Below, one piece after another: positions 1 through 8,429 of a DNA stretch of 64,000 bases. The DNA comes from Spirochaetaceae bacterium UBA5556 (GTDB lineage: Bacteria > Spirochaetota > Spirochaetia > Treponematales > Rectinemataceae), in assembly GCA_002425765.1 (NCBI GenBank), contig DIMW01000015.1, positions 245,486 to 309,485 on the forward strand, given 5' to 3'. Below the pieces are notes generated by a model. The model was given only the letters and a program-made list of their open reading frames with translations. It ran no database searches and was not told the origin of the DNA. The position numbers and the translations under genes were made by a program. Positions within the stretch are counted from its first letter, which is position 1. Every line of letters starts with the position of its first letter.

Positions 1-1163
1 TGAACGCGACCATTCTGAGGGCGGAAGGCGCCGAAAAGGTGGAACGCGCGCAGGTCGCGGCCGTCGATGAGCAATTTCAGCCTGTTCCGGGCACGGCAAG
101 GGTCTATGAAGTCGACGCGGTGCTCATCGCCGTGGGTCTGTCGCCTTGCAATGAATTTCTCGAACAGGCCCGGCGATATGGCATTATGGCGGTGGCGGCC
201 GGGGACGCTTCGGAAATAGCGGAGGCCTCAAGCGCGATATACGGGGGGAAGCTAGCGGCGGCGAATCTTGCGCGGATGCTCGGCAAAAAAATTATGATAG
301 ACCCCGAGTGGGAAAAGACGAGGGCGGTGCTCGCCTCGCGCCCGGGCGACAGCTACGAGCGCTCTCCCATTATTCCAAGCCTTGAATGGAGGCCCGTATT
401 TTTCTGCTCCGAGGAGATTCCCTGTAATCCCTGTGCCACGATCTGCCCCGTGGGCGCGATTCAGCTCAGATCGATGCAGGGCACCCTCATGGACCTGCCC
501 TATTTTGCGGGGAACCGCTGTACGGGCTGCGGCGCCTGCGTCGCGATATGCCCCGGTCTCGCCATAACGCTTGTGCGGAGGATTGCCGACGATAAGGCCC
601 AGGTCGTTCTGTCTTGGGAATTCACTCTGGACTTCGATATAGGCGTCGAGATGGACCTTGTCGATCAAAAGGGCGGCTTTGTCGAGAGAGCCGCGATCAT
701 CTCCAGACGCAAGGTCTCATCGAGGAATACCTGGCTCTTGACCTTCAATGTAAACGCTGAACACGCGTCGAAAATCGCGGGCATCCGCGTTCAACCCGAA
801 GAGATGACCGTCGCTCTGGGCGAGACGCACGATTTCAATGAGCCTGAGCCCGCCGATGTTCTGGATACAGTGCTCTGCCGTTGCGAGCGGGTTACGCTCG
901 GTGAGATTGTCGAGTTCATCAAAAAGCACAATGTCCGCGACACCAATCAGCTCAAGACCCTCCGGGTTGGCATGGGCTCCTGCGGGGGTAAAACCTGCTC
1001 TCAGCTCGTCGCGAAGGCCTTCGCGTTGGCCGGAATTAACCCGGGCGATGTGGAGCCGCCTACCCAGAGACCGCTCTTTATGGAAGTGCCGATGGGGTCT
1101 CTGGTCAACGAAGGTCTTCATAAACTTGGAGGAAAAGATGCCGGCGTGAGGGGGGCCCCATGA
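1..1163 (+). CDS. FAD/NAD-binding ferredoxin-type oxidoreductase subunit, 5' end missing
   Basis: The reading frame is already open at base 3, so the N-terminus lies outside the window; the GTG at 39 is only the first internal start-like codon. The visible part begins in the C-terminal half of a nucleotide-disulfide-oxidoreductase-like domain (an AVGLSP stretch followed by an AGDASE-like FAD motif). Next come two 4Fe-4S motifs, a variant one near bases 405-450 and a complete CxxCxxCxxxCP near 515-560. Last is a BFD-like [2Fe-2S] domain with CRC near 873 and CGGKTC near 975-995. This architecture is known from subunits of multi-component amino-acid, proline, hydroxyproline or opine dehydrogenases. 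It overlaps the next gene by 4 bases (ATGA), so the two are probably subunits of one electron-transferring dehydrogenase. The substrate cannot be told from sequence. Confidence 0.85.
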   Translation, partial: NATILRAEGAEKVERAQVAAVDEQFQPVPGTARVYEVDAVLIAVGLSPCNEFLEQARRYGIMAVAAGDASEIAEASSAIYGGKLAAANLARMLGKKIMIDPEWEKTRAVLASRPGDSYERSPIIPSLEWRPVFFCSEEIPCNPCATICPVGAIQLRSMQGTLMDLPYFAGNRCTGCGACVAICPGLAITLVRRIADDKAQVVLSWEFTLDFDIGVEMDLVDQKGGFVERAAIISRRKVSSRNTWLLTFNVNAEHASKIAGIRVQPEEMTVALGETHDFNEPEPADVLDTVLCRCERVTLGEIVEFIKKHNVRDTNQLKTLRVGMGSCGGKTCSQLVAKAFALAGINPGDVEPPTQRPLFMEVPMGSLVNEGLHKLGGKDAGVRGAP

Positions 1164-2332
1164 GGCGTTTTGACGTGGTGATCCTCGGCGCGGGATCCGT
1201 GGGCGTGCCGCTCTCATGGCAGCTCGCCGAAAAAGGGCTCTGTGTGGCGGTCGTCGACGAGGAGGCGTCGTGGGGCAGGGGGCAGAATAGGGCGGCGATC
1301 GGCGGCGTGCGTGCAACACATTCGGATGCCGCGAAAATCCGTATCGGCCTCGACTCGATAGAGATATTCTCGACGCTTCAGGCGCGGTATGGCCTCGATG
1401 TCGAGTGGCGGCCCGGCGGCTATCTCTATGTGGCATATGATGAAGAGACCGAAAGCCAGTTCCGTTCGCTGTTGGAGAAGCAGAAGGCAGCAGGCCTCAA
1501 TATAGACTGGGTAGCCCCCAGCACGATAGCTCGTATGGCTCCCGGCATTCTCATGGATGGACTCAGGGGAGGCACCTTCAGTCCCGAGGATGGCTACGCC
1601 TCTCCTCTGATGGCGGCCAGCGCATTCCACAGTCTGGCGCTGGGAGCGGGCGTTTCTTTTTTCTTCAATTCGCGCATTGAGAGGATTCGCAAAGAGGAAA
1701 ACAGGATCGCCTCGGTCTTTGTGGGCGATGAAGAGTTTACCGCCGGGCTCTTTGTGAACGCCGCCGGCGCCAAAGCCGCTGATATCGCGAAAATCGCGGG
1801 CTTCGATCTCCCCGTGTTTCCCGACTGCCACGAGGCGGGAGTCACCGAACCAGTCGAGCGATTCATGGAGCCGATGATCGTGGATATCCGCTCGGACGCC
1901 GAGTCGGGCAACTATTACTTTTATCAGGCTTCGACGGGCCAGATTGTCTTCTGTATTACGCCCCGGCCGCAGTTGTGGGGAAGAGACAAGGATTCAACCT
2001 CATCATTCCTGCCGCTCGTGGTGCGGAGAATGCTCGAACTCTATCCTCGCTTGCGGAATCTCCGCGTGCGCAGGACATGGCGCGGCATGTATCCGATGAC
2101 GCCCGATGGTCTGCCGATCATCGGCTATCCCGATTCCGCCGTGAATTTTCTGCAGATGACGGGCATGTGCGGGCAGGGATTCATGATGGGCCCCGGACTC
2201 GGGCGGATCGTCGCGCGGACGATTGTGGCGGGCGGATGCCATGACAAACCCGCTGGTACCACGGAATATGGCTATGTATTCGAGGAACTCTCGATAAATC
2301 GCAGCTTCGACCATGTTGAACTCCTCAAGTGA
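1160..2332 (+). CDS. FAD-dependent oxidoreductase, D-amino-acid/sarcosine oxidase (DAO) family
   Basis: 390 residues. The N-terminus has the dinucleotide-binding motif VILGAGSVGVPLSWQLAEKG and the C-terminus has the DAO-family signature TPDGLPIIGYP followed by a GMCGQGFMMGPGLG stretch, so the protein spans the whole family length. Family members oxidise secondary or primary amines such as glycine, sarcosine, D-amino acids or proline, using FAD. The start overlaps the stop of the ferredoxin-domain partner by 4 bases, which indicates translational coupling. The pair resembles the alpha/beta arrangement of dye-linked proline or hydroxyproline dehydrogenases that pass electrons through Fe-S centres instead of to oxygen. 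A dehydrogenase role is inferred from the partner; the exact substrate is unknown. Confidence 0.85.
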   Translation: MRRFDVVILGAGSVGVPLSWQLAEKGLCVAVVDEEASWGRGQNRAAIGGVRATHSDAAKIRIGLDSIEIFSTLQARYGLDVEWRPGGYLYVAYDEETESQFRSLLEKQKAAGLNIDWVAPSTIARMAPGILMDGLRGGTFSPEDGYASPLMAASAFHSLALGAGVSFFFNSRIERIRKEENRIASVFVGDEEFTAGLFVNAAGAKAADIAKIAGFDLPVFPDCHEAGVTEPVERFMEPMIVDIRSDAESGNYYFYQASTGQIVFCITPRPQLWGRDKDSTSSFLPLVVRRMLELYPRLRNLRVRRTWRGMYPMTPDGLPIIGYPDSAVNFLQMTGMCGQGFMMGPGLGRIVARTIVAGGCHDKPAGTTEYGYVFEELSINRSFDHVELLK

Positions 2333-2361
2333 TTGACAAAGGGCCTGCGATTCGCGATAGT
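2333..2361 (+). promoter_or_regulatory. Predicted promoter of the Rrf2-iscS-nifU-mutY operon
   Basis: A perfect -35 TTGACA (2333-2338) starts one base after the stop codon of the upstream oxidoreductase. It is separated by 17 bases from GATAGT (2356-2361), 4/6 to the -10 consensus. The 32-base leader contains AT-rich sequence (2371-2391) and TAGGAA as ribosome site. Because the first gene is an Rrf2 regulator, the AT-rich leader is a reasonable place for autoregulation, but I see no clean palindrome. Confidence 0.6.
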
Positions 2362-2393
2362 GCATATTCAGAGTAATTTAGTAGGAATTTATC

Positions 2394-2843
2394 ATGTTCC
2401 AGGTTCCCACAAAGACACAATACGCCATCCGTGCCCTCGTACACCTCGTGCGCGCGAAGTCCGCGAGCGTCGCGAGCATCGCCGAAGCAGAGCATATCCC
2501 CTTCAAGTATCTCGAAGCGATATTTGGGCAGCTCAAAAGCGCAGGTCTCCTCAGCGCCGACAGAGGACGCAGCGGAGGATACAGACTTGCGAAGGACCCA
2601 GAGCTGATTCTTATGAGCGAAGTGGTGAGAGCCACGGAAGGCGAGATAAAGCCGGTGGAATGCCTCAATAACGCGACTTTTTGCGTTGTTTCCGAAGGAT
2701 GTTTGCCGAGGCGCTTCTGGCAGGGGCTTAAGCGCGCCGTCGATGTGTATCTCGAATCGGTGACGCTCGCGGAGATCGCTGAGCCTGGATTTATGGCCGC
2801 CGCGGCACTTGTCCAGGAAGAGGCCCCGGGCGCCAGTGAATAA
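2394..2843 (+). CDS. Rrf2/IscR-family transcriptional regulator
   Basis: 149 residues with the Rrf2 winged helix: TQYAIRALVHL at 8-18, a recognition region IPFKYLEAIFGQLKSAGL near 35-52 and the wing RGRSGGYRLAK near 58-67. Three cysteines, C90, C97 and C103, follow in a C-x6-C-x5-C pattern close to the one that binds [2Fe-2S] in IscR, so the protein is likely an iron-sulfur sensor. It is the first gene before a cysteine desulfurase and a NifU-type scaffold, the usual place of IscR, which represses the operon when Fe-S supply is sufficient. Its own promoter lies just upstream. I call it IscR-like without claiming orthology, because spirochaete Rrf2 proteins are diverse. Confidence 0.9.
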   Translation: MFQVPTKTQYAIRALVHLVRAKSASVASIAEAEHIPFKYLEAIFGQLKSAGLLSADRGRSGGYRLAKDPELILMSEVVRATEGEIKPVECLNNATFCVVSEGCLPRRFWQGLKRAVDVYLESVTLAEIAEPGFMAAAALVQEEAPGASE

Positions 2844-2855
2844 AGGAGAGGTGAG

Positions 2856-4049
2856 ATGAGCACTCGCTACGTATACATGGATTACAACGCTACTACGCCC
2901 CTGAGACCGGAAGTGCGCGAACTCATGGTGAAATCTCTCGATGTCTACGGCAACGCCTCGAGCATGCACGAACTGGGCCGGACCGCCCGCGCCGAGATCG
3001 AGGAGGCGAGAGCGAACGTCGCCGCGCTCATCGGCGCCAAGGACCCTTCGACGGTGTATTTTACCTCAGGGGGCTCCGAGTCCAACAACACCGTTTTTAA
3101 TACGATGTTTCTGATAGGCAGAAACCAGCAGAGTAGGCGCAAGATAATCACGACGGCCATCGAGCACCCTTGCGTCCTCAACGCGGCGTCCCACCTGCGG
3201 GACGAGGGTTTCCCCGTCGTCTTCCTGCCCGTAGACCGCGACGGTCGCATCGACATGGAAGCGTACCGCGCCGAGCTGGGCCCCGATATCCTCCTGGTCT
3301 CCGTCATGGCCGCGAACAATGAAGTCGGCACCATCGAGGACATCGGAGAGATAGCCCGACTCGCGAAGGCCCAGGGAGCCTTCGTCCACAGCGACGCAAC
3401 CCAGGCCGCGGGGAAAATTCCCGTGTCTGTCGAGGACTGGGGCGTCGATTACCTGACGCTCTCCTGCCACAAGATCTACGGTCCCAAGGGCGTCGGCGCG
3501 CTCTATGTGCGCCGCAAGGCGCCAATCGAGCCCTTGATTCGCGGCGGGCACCAGGAAAACGGTGTTCGGGCGGGGACCTACAATAACCTGGGCATCATCG
3601 GCTTTGGCGAGGCGGCAAGGCTCGCGAAGACCGAGCTCGCCGAATACCGGCGGCAGGTGGGCAGCCTCAGGGCCTTGCTGCGCGACCTCATCCTCGAGAG
3701 AGTGCCCATGGTGCGCGTCAACGGTCATTCCACCGAAGTGCTTCCGAACACGCTGAACGTCTCTTTCCCCGGCGCGGAGGGAGAGTCGATCCTGCTCTCG
3801 CTCGACCTAGAGGGAATAGAAGTCTCAACCGGCTCCGCGTGCGCGTCGGGGAGCCTCGATCCGTCACACGTGCTCATGGCGATTGGGCTGGGGCCCGAGC
3901 TCGCGCACGGTTCGATTCGCTTTTCACTCGGCAAGTACACGACCGAGGACGACGTGCGCTATGTCGCCGAAAAACTGCCGCCGATCATCGCCCGGCTGAG
4001 GAAGATGTCGACCATTCCTCTGGAAGAGCTCGCCAGGGACATAGAATAA
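2856..4049 (+). CDS. iscS: Cysteine desulfurase (IscS/NifS family)
   Basis: 397 residues, normal length for the group. This PLP enzyme takes sulfur from cysteine for Fe-S cluster and thio-cofactor assembly. Visible landmarks are the N-terminal YMDYNATTPL, SGGSESNN (71-78), H105 in AIEHP, the PLP-binding lysine K206 in SCHKIYGPKGVG, and the persulfide cysteine C329 in STGSACASGS. The start has a GGAGAGG ribosome site (AAAGGAGAGGTGAG). It follows the Rrf2 regulator by 12 bases and precedes the NifU-type scaffold by 16 bases, which fits one Fe-S operon. Because the next gene is NifU-like, 'nifS' would be an equally reasonable name; no nitrogenase gene is in view. Confidence 0.93.
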   Translation: MSTRYVYMDYNATTPLRPEVRELMVKSLDVYGNASSMHELGRTARAEIEEARANVAALIGAKDPSTVYFTSGGSESNNTVFNTMFLIGRNQQSRRKIITTAIEHPCVLNAASHLRDEGFPVVFLPVDRDGRIDMEAYRAELGPDILLVSVMAANNEVGTIEDIGEIARLAKAQGAFVHSDATQAAGKIPVSVEDWGVDYLTLSCHKIYGPKGVGALYVRRKAPIEPLIRGGHQENGVRAGTYNNLGIIGFGEAARLAKTELAEYRRQVGSLRALLRDLILERVPMVRVNGHSTEVLPNTLNVSFPGAEGESILLSLDLEGIEVSTGSACASGSLDPSHVLMAIGLGPELAHGSIRFSLGKYTTEDDVRYVAEKLPPIIARLRKMSTIPLEELARDIE

Positions 4050-4065
4050 TCTTTTCAGGAGCAGA

Positions 4066-4671
4066 ATGATGGATGCGTTTCAGTGGTTGTACTCGGATAC
4101 TGTCAAAGATCATTTCACAAATCCGCGCAATGTCTATGACCCGGATAGAGATAAAAACTTTCAGCCCGACGCCGAGGGCATGGTCGGCAACATAAAGTGC
4201 GGCGACCAGATGATGTTCATGCTGAAGATCAAGGATGATATCATCACCGATGTCCGCTGGAGGACCTACGGCTGCGCGTCCGCGATCGCCTCGACCTCGA
4301 TGCTCTCGGAGACAATCGTGGGAATGAACATACGCGACGCCTACCACATCAAGCCCGCGGATATCGCGAGTCGCCTCGGCGGCCTGCCCGAAAACAAAAT
4401 TCACTGTTCGGTGCTGGGAGACAAGGCGCTGCGCGCCGCGATCGATGTGTACCTCGAACGAAAAGGAAGAGCCGGAGAGTTCAAGGGCGAGGATGCTCAG
4501 ATCATCTGCAAATGCCTCAACATCAGCGATAAAGATATCGAAGAGGCCGTCAGGCAGGGCGCGCGCGACTGGTATGGCCTTCAGGAAGCGACAAAAATCG
4601 GCACCGTGTGCGGCTCCTGCAAGACCAAGGCCGAAGAACTGTTGCATGGATTTGTCCATATCTACGGCTGA
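4066..4671 (+). CDS. nifU: NifU/IscU-type Fe-S scaffold fused to a BFD-like [2Fe-2S] domain
   Basis: 201 residues. Residues 1-135 are an IscU-type scaffold with the three cluster-assembly cysteines C45 (in KCGD, with D47), C70 (YGCAS) and C114 (HCSVLG). Residues 145-200 form a BFD-like domain with C148, C150, C182 and C185 (CKC ... CGSC), which binds a permanent [2Fe-2S] cluster in NifU. The C-terminal Nfu domain of classical NifU is absent, so this is a two-domain short form. It directly follows the desulfurase that would supply sulfur. The start codon is the first of two ATGs after AGGAGCAGA. The same kind of BFD domain ends the oxidoreductase at the beginning of the window. Confidence 0.9.
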   Translation: MMDAFQWLYSDTVKDHFTNPRNVYDPDRDKNFQPDAEGMVGNIKCGDQMMFMLKIKDDIITDVRWRTYGCASAIASTSMLSETIVGMNIRDAYHIKPADIASRLGGLPENKIHCSVLGDKALRAAIDVYLERKGRAGEFKGEDAQIICKCLNISDKDIEEAVRQGARDWYGLQEATKIGTVCGSCKTKAEELLHGFVHIYG

Positions 4672-5512
4672 GGACATCGCCGAAGCCCGCGCGTTCTTGC
4701 TCGAAAAGGGGCGCGGCTGCTACCGTGAGCTTCCCTGGCGGGAGGACGTGAGTCCTTGGGCGGTACTCGTTTCCGAGATCATGCTCCAGCAGACGCAGGT
4801 GCCCCGAGTTTCGGCGATATACCCGCAATGGATCGATAGATTTCCGGTTCCGTCGGCGCTCGCCAGACGACCTGTCTCCGACATACTCGCGGCCTGGAGC
4901 GGCCTCGGCTACAACAGACGCGCACTCTCTCTGCACAAGACCGCGAAGATTCTCGCCGAGGAGTATGGCGATACCGTGCCCCCCTCAGAGGAAGCTCTCC
5001 TGAGACTCCCGGGCATAGGCGTCTACACCGCGCGCGCGGTGCTGGCCTTCGCCTTCAATCTTCCCTCGGTTTTTCTGGAGACGAACATCCGCACGGTCTT
5101 CATCCGCCACTTTTACACTGCCGGAGAGAGTGTAGGCGACAAGGAGCTCGAACGGATCGGAGAGGCGCTTCTGGACAGGATAAATCCCCGGCGGTGGTAT
5201 ACCGCCCTCATGGATTATGGCGCGTGGCTCAAGGTTCATGAGAGCAATTTCGGGAAAAAGGCGAGTATCTACCGGCCGCAGCCACGCTTCAAAGGGTCCG
5301 AACGGGAGCTCCGGGGGGCCATACTGAAAAAGCTCCTCGAAGTATCGCCGCGGACTTTTGCGGAGCTGTCCTCTCTGGTTGCGGCCGATGTGGGGAGAGT
5401 TTCCGCCTGTGCCGAAAAACTTGAGAAAGAAGGTTTTGTGCGCATTCTGAGAGAGAATTCCGTGGCCGCCGACTCAGGCGCGAGGCTCGTGAAACTTGCG
5501 GATTCCAAGTAA
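4646..5512 (+). CDS. MutY-like HhH-GPD DNA glycosylase without Fe-S cluster motif
   Basis: 288 residues from the ATG at 4646, which overlaps the scaffold gene by 26 bases; an in-frame start further upstream at 4445 would add residues unlike the family. Adenine glycosylases of this fold remove A opposite 8-oxoG. Seen: LPWRED at 29-34, the catalytic glutamate E44 in SEIMLQQTQ, and the helix-hairpin-helix LPGIGVYTARAV at 121-132. The position of MutY's catalytic aspartate (LDGN) is LETN here, E145. The C-terminal four-cysteine 4Fe-4S loop is missing, replaced by a basic stretch and a winged-helix-like tail (about 230-275). Cluster-less MutY proteins are known, but a different base specificity is possible. 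Confidence 0.75.
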   Translation: MDLSISTAEDIAEARAFLLEKGRGCYRELPWREDVSPWAVLVSEIMLQQTQVPRVSAIYPQWIDRFPVPSALARRPVSDILAAWSGLGYNRRALSLHKTAKILAEEYGDTVPPSEEALLRLPGIGVYTARAVLAFAFNLPSVFLETNIRTVFIRHFYTAGESVGDKELERIGEALLDRINPRRWYTALMDYGAWLKVHESNFGKKASIYRPQPRFKGSERELRGAILKKLLEVSPRTFAELSSLVAADVGRVSACAEKLEKEGFVRILRENSVAADSGARLVKLADSK

Positions 5513-5574
5513 AAATCAAAAAACACAAAAGGCGCCCGCTGCCGTCCCTGCGCCCGCCGTCGGCCAGGAGAGGG

Positions 5575-6861
5575 CTACACTTTGCCGAAGATGTAGGCAA
5601 AAAATCTGAGAACGCTGTCGAGAACGCTCCTGAAAAAACCTCCCCGCGAAATCTCCTGAGGGGAGACGAGATCGACCGAACCTATTTCTTTATTGTCGAT
5701 TTCGTAGACGATGCGGCCGATTTTATCGTCCTTATGCAAAGGAGCCTTGACGCTTTTGGGCGTTTCGATACGCGCGGTGACGCGGCCCGCGAGTTCGGCG
5801 GGCACGGTAACGGCCGCTTCCCCATAAGGTTCGGGCTGGACATGTATGGATGCCCCAAACCATACGCGCAGGGGTTTCGGCATTATGTAGCCGGGCCTCG
5901 CGGTGCTGAAATTTGAAAAAGCCCAATCCAGCAGCGCCTTCGAATCCTTTGTGCGGAGCGTGACTCCATCCGCGTATGGGGTCGAGGACCCTCCGAGAAG
6001 CACCGCGATGAAGCGGTTTCCGTTGCGCATCGCGGTGGCCGCCATGTTGTAGCCGACCTCGATGATGTACCCTGTCTTCAACCCATCCGCGCCCTCATAG
6101 CTGAATATGAGGGGGTTGCGGTTGTACTGGATGATGATGCCGTCGGGGTGGTATTGGGCCGTCGCATGCTCCGGGCGCGGGAATCGGATCGATTTGACCG
6201 AATGAAGCTCACTGAGCGCTTCGGGGTGCAGCTCTATGTATTTCTTGCAGAAGAGCGCAAAGTCGCGCGCGGTGACGAGGTTTTTTTCGGAGAGACCGCT
6301 CGGCTCCACAAAGGTCATCCTGTCGAAGCCGAGCTGGCGGACCGCACTGTTCATCATCTCGGCGAACTTCTCGTTCGAGCCCGCGATGCGCCGGGCCAGC
6401 GTGTATGCGGCGTCGTTGCCCGAGACAACGGCGGCTCCGAGCATGAGATCGCGCACGCTCACCTTCATTCCTGGCTGCAAATACATGAGTGACGATCCAT
6501 AAGGAATATAGGGAGAGCAGTCCTTTGCATTGATTTCGATAATCTCATCCGGAGAAAGTCTTCCGGCTTTTATCTCCTCCATGACGACATGGAGCGTGAC
6601 GAGTTTGGTGAGGCTCGCGGGAGGCAGCGCGATATCCGCCTCTTTTTCATACAGTACCGAGCCTGTGGCCGCGTCGATAAGAATGGCGGAGCGCGCGTTG
6701 AGCGACGGCGGAGCGGAAATGGTGACGCCGAACTGTTTGAATTCGTCCACGGAGAGGGCGGGGGCCGTCGAGGCGGCAATGAACATGAGCATGGCGCCGA
6801 CAAAGAACCTGATCGCGGGGGAAGATAGATTGCCACGTGCCATCATGCGATTCCGAATCAT
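5575..6861 (-). CDS. dacA: D-alanyl-D-alanine carboxypeptidase (PBP5/DacA type)
   Basis: 428 residues. This serine peptidase trims the terminal D-Ala of peptidoglycan pentapeptides in the periplasm. An N-terminal signal peptide (hydrophobic 17-33, ending APALS) precedes the penicillin-binding domain with S83-x-x-K86 (SLTK), S147-G-N149 and K262-T-G264. A beta-rich PBP5 C-terminal domain (about 305-395) and an amphipathic tail rich in F and V (FFRSVLDSVLRFFAYIFGKV) follow, as in membrane-anchored members. It lies 13 bases downstream of asnS, with AAGGA before the ATG, so the two are probably co-transcribed. The end is convergent with the glycosylase gene, 62 bases away. Confidence 0.93.
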   Translation of the reverse strand: MIRNRMMARGNLSSPAIRFFVGAMLMFIAASTAPALSVDEFKQFGVTISAPPSLNARSAILIDAATGSVLYEKEADIALPPASLTKLVTLHVVMEEIKAGRLSPDEIIEINAKDCSPYIPYGSSLMYLQPGMKVSVRDLMLGAAVVSGNDAAYTLARRIAGSNEKFAEMMNSAVRQLGFDRMTFVEPSGLSEKNLVTARDFALFCKKYIELHPEALSELHSVKSIRFPRPEHATAQYHPDGIIIQYNRNPLIFSYEGADGLKTGYIIEVGYNMAATAMRNGNRFIAVLLGGSSTPYADGVTLRTKDSKALLDWAFSNFSTARPGYIMPKPLRVWFGASIHVQPEPYGEAAVTVPAELAGRVTARIETPKSVKAPLHKDDKIGRIVYEIDNKEIGSVDLVSPQEISRGGFFRSVLDSVLRFFAYIFGKV

Positions 6862-6874
6862 GAAATTTCCTTGA

Positions 6875-8275
6875 TTAAAAATCAGCCTGGCGCGCCGCTC
6901 TCGGATAGGGAATTACATCGCGGATATTGGCCATGCCTGTCACAAACATGAGGAGGCGCTCGAAACCAAGCCCGAAGCCCGAGTGCGGCGTGGAACCAAA
7001 GCGGCGCAGGTCGAGGTACCAGCCGTACGCCTCTTTGGGCAGGTCAAGTTCATCGATACGCTTTTCGAGCAGATCGAGGCGCCACTCGCGCTCTGAACCT
7101 CCGATTATCTCGCCGAATCGGGGGACCAGGACATCCATGGCGGCGACCGTCTTGCCGTCCTTGTTCTGTTTCATGTAGAAGGCTTTGATCTCCTTGGGAT
7201 AATCGGTGACCACGACAGGCCCGCCGACGATCTTTTCCGTGATGAATTTTTCATGTTCGCTCTGGAGGTCGCAGCCCCAGTAAGGCGTGAACTCGAATTC
7301 CGCGCGCGAGGCCTCGAGTTCGCGGACGGCATCCGTGTAGGTCATGTGCGTAAAGGGCGTCCGCGCGACTTTTTCGAGCGATTCTCGCAGGCCGGGCTGG
7401 ACGCGCTGATCAAAGAAAGCGATGTCTTCCGCGCAGTCCGTAAGGGCGGTAGAGACAAGGAATTGGATGAACTCGGTGGCTATCGCGATATTTCCCTCAA
7501 GCTCCACAAAGGCCATTTCGGGTTCGATCATCCAGAACTCGGCGAGGTGGCGGGTAGTGTTGGAGTTTTCTGCGCGAAATGTCGGTCCGAAGGTGTACAC
7601 CCGAGAGAGCGCCTGGCAGTAGGTCTCGACATTGAGCTGACCGGAGACGGTGAGATAGGCCTTCTTGCCAAAGAAATCCTTTTCGTAATCTACAGGTTTG
7701 CCGGATTTTGCGATCGCCTCGAGGTCGAGCGCCGTGACCTGGAACATCGCGCCCGCGCCCTCCGCGTCGCTCGTGGTGATGATGGGCGTATGGATGTAGT
7801 AGAAACCGCGCTCCTGAAAGAACTGATGAATCGCGAAGGCCATGCGGTTGCGCACGCGGGCGACGGCCCCGAAGGTGTTGGTGCGAACCCTGAGATGGGC
7901 GAGTTCTCTTAAGAATTCGAGACTGTGGGCCTTTTTCTGAAGCGGGTAGCGGTCTGCGGGAGCCTCGCCGATGAGCTCGATCTCCTGAACAGAGACCTCC
8001 GCCTTTTGGCCTTTTGCGGGTGAAGGTATGAGCGTGCCTCGGATTTCGACGCTCGCCCCGGTGGAAATTCCCGGAAGCGCTTCCTTGAGTGTATCTTTTC
8101 CTGGAAGCGAGGCGGCGACGACGCCCTGGATATTTGAAAAGCAGGAACCGTCGTTGATCTCGATAAAGACCGATTGTTTGGTCTCGCGCTTTGTGCGGAC
8201 CCACCCGCGCACCACGACCTTTTGTCCCTCCGGCTCCATTGCGAGCAGCTCTTTAATCGTTGGAAGAAGCGTCAT
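6875..8275 (-). CDS. asnS: Asparaginyl-tRNA synthetase
   Basis: 466 residues from the ATG at 8275, chosen because GGGGAG lies 7 bases upstream and the protein then begins MTLLPTIKELL; an in-frame start at 8368 would add 31 unrelated residues. This class II synthetase charges tRNA-Asn. The N-terminal OB-fold begins VVVRGWVRTKRETKQSVFIE. The class II core follows, with FRAENSNTTRHLAEFWMIEPE (motif 2) and the C-terminal GFGLGFERLLMFVTG (motif 3). The lack of an aspartyl-type insertion and the NTTRHLAEF loop favour AsnRS over AspRS. It leads the asnS-dacA pair. Confidence 0.95.
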   Translation of the reverse strand: MTLLPTIKELLAMEPEGQKVVVRGWVRTKRETKQSVFIEINDGSCFSNIQGVVAASLPGKDTLKEALPGISTGASVEIRGTLIPSPAKGQKAEVSVQEIELIGEAPADRYPLQKKAHSLEFLRELAHLRVRTNTFGAVARVRNRMAFAIHQFFQERGFYYIHTPIITTSDAEGAGAMFQVTALDLEAIAKSGKPVDYEKDFFGKKAYLTVSGQLNVETYCQALSRVYTFGPTFRAENSNTTRHLAEFWMIEPEMAFVELEGNIAIATEFIQFLVSTALTDCAEDIAFFDQRVQPGLRESLEKVARTPFTHMTYTDAVRELEASRAEFEFTPYWGCDLQSEHEKFITEKIVGGPVVVTDYPKEIKAFYMKQNKDGKTVAAMDVLVPRFGEIIGGSEREWRLDLLEKRIDELDLPKEAYGWYLDLRRFGSTPHSGFGLGFERLLMFVTGMANIRDVIPYPRAARQADF

Positions 8276-8393
8276 GAGAATCTCCCCGAAAAATTGTCTT
8301 GTATGACTTTTCGTTACGCCGTAAAATGCGTATACTTCTTTGTAGCATGACAGGCCTCTCATGGTCAAATCCCACGAGCCAGGTCCAATAACG

Positions 8394-8423
8394 TTGAGGG
8401 CGGAGCAGAGCGTGAGATATAAT
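8394..8423 (+). promoter_or_regulatory. Predicted promoter of the TM2 gene, leaderless type
   Basis: TTGAGG (8394-8399), 18-base spacer, perfect TATAAT (8418-8423). Only six bases separate the -10 from the ATG at 8430, so transcription should begin at or next to the start codon. No Shine-Dalgarno sequence is seen before this ATG. The rest of 8276-8393 holds the upstream region of the divergent asnS, where I found no convincing promoter. Confidence 0.55.
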
Positions 8424-8429
8424 CTTTCA

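Noticed and set aside
4445..4645. N-terminal extension of the MutY-like gene
   Set aside because: The added residues are a shadow of the scaffold gene in another frame, and the family begins near the ATG at 4646.
5513..5574. Terminator between the MutY-like gene and dacA
   Set aside because: The GC-rich segment pairs for only four bases on either strand, although T-rich sequence follows on the minus strand.
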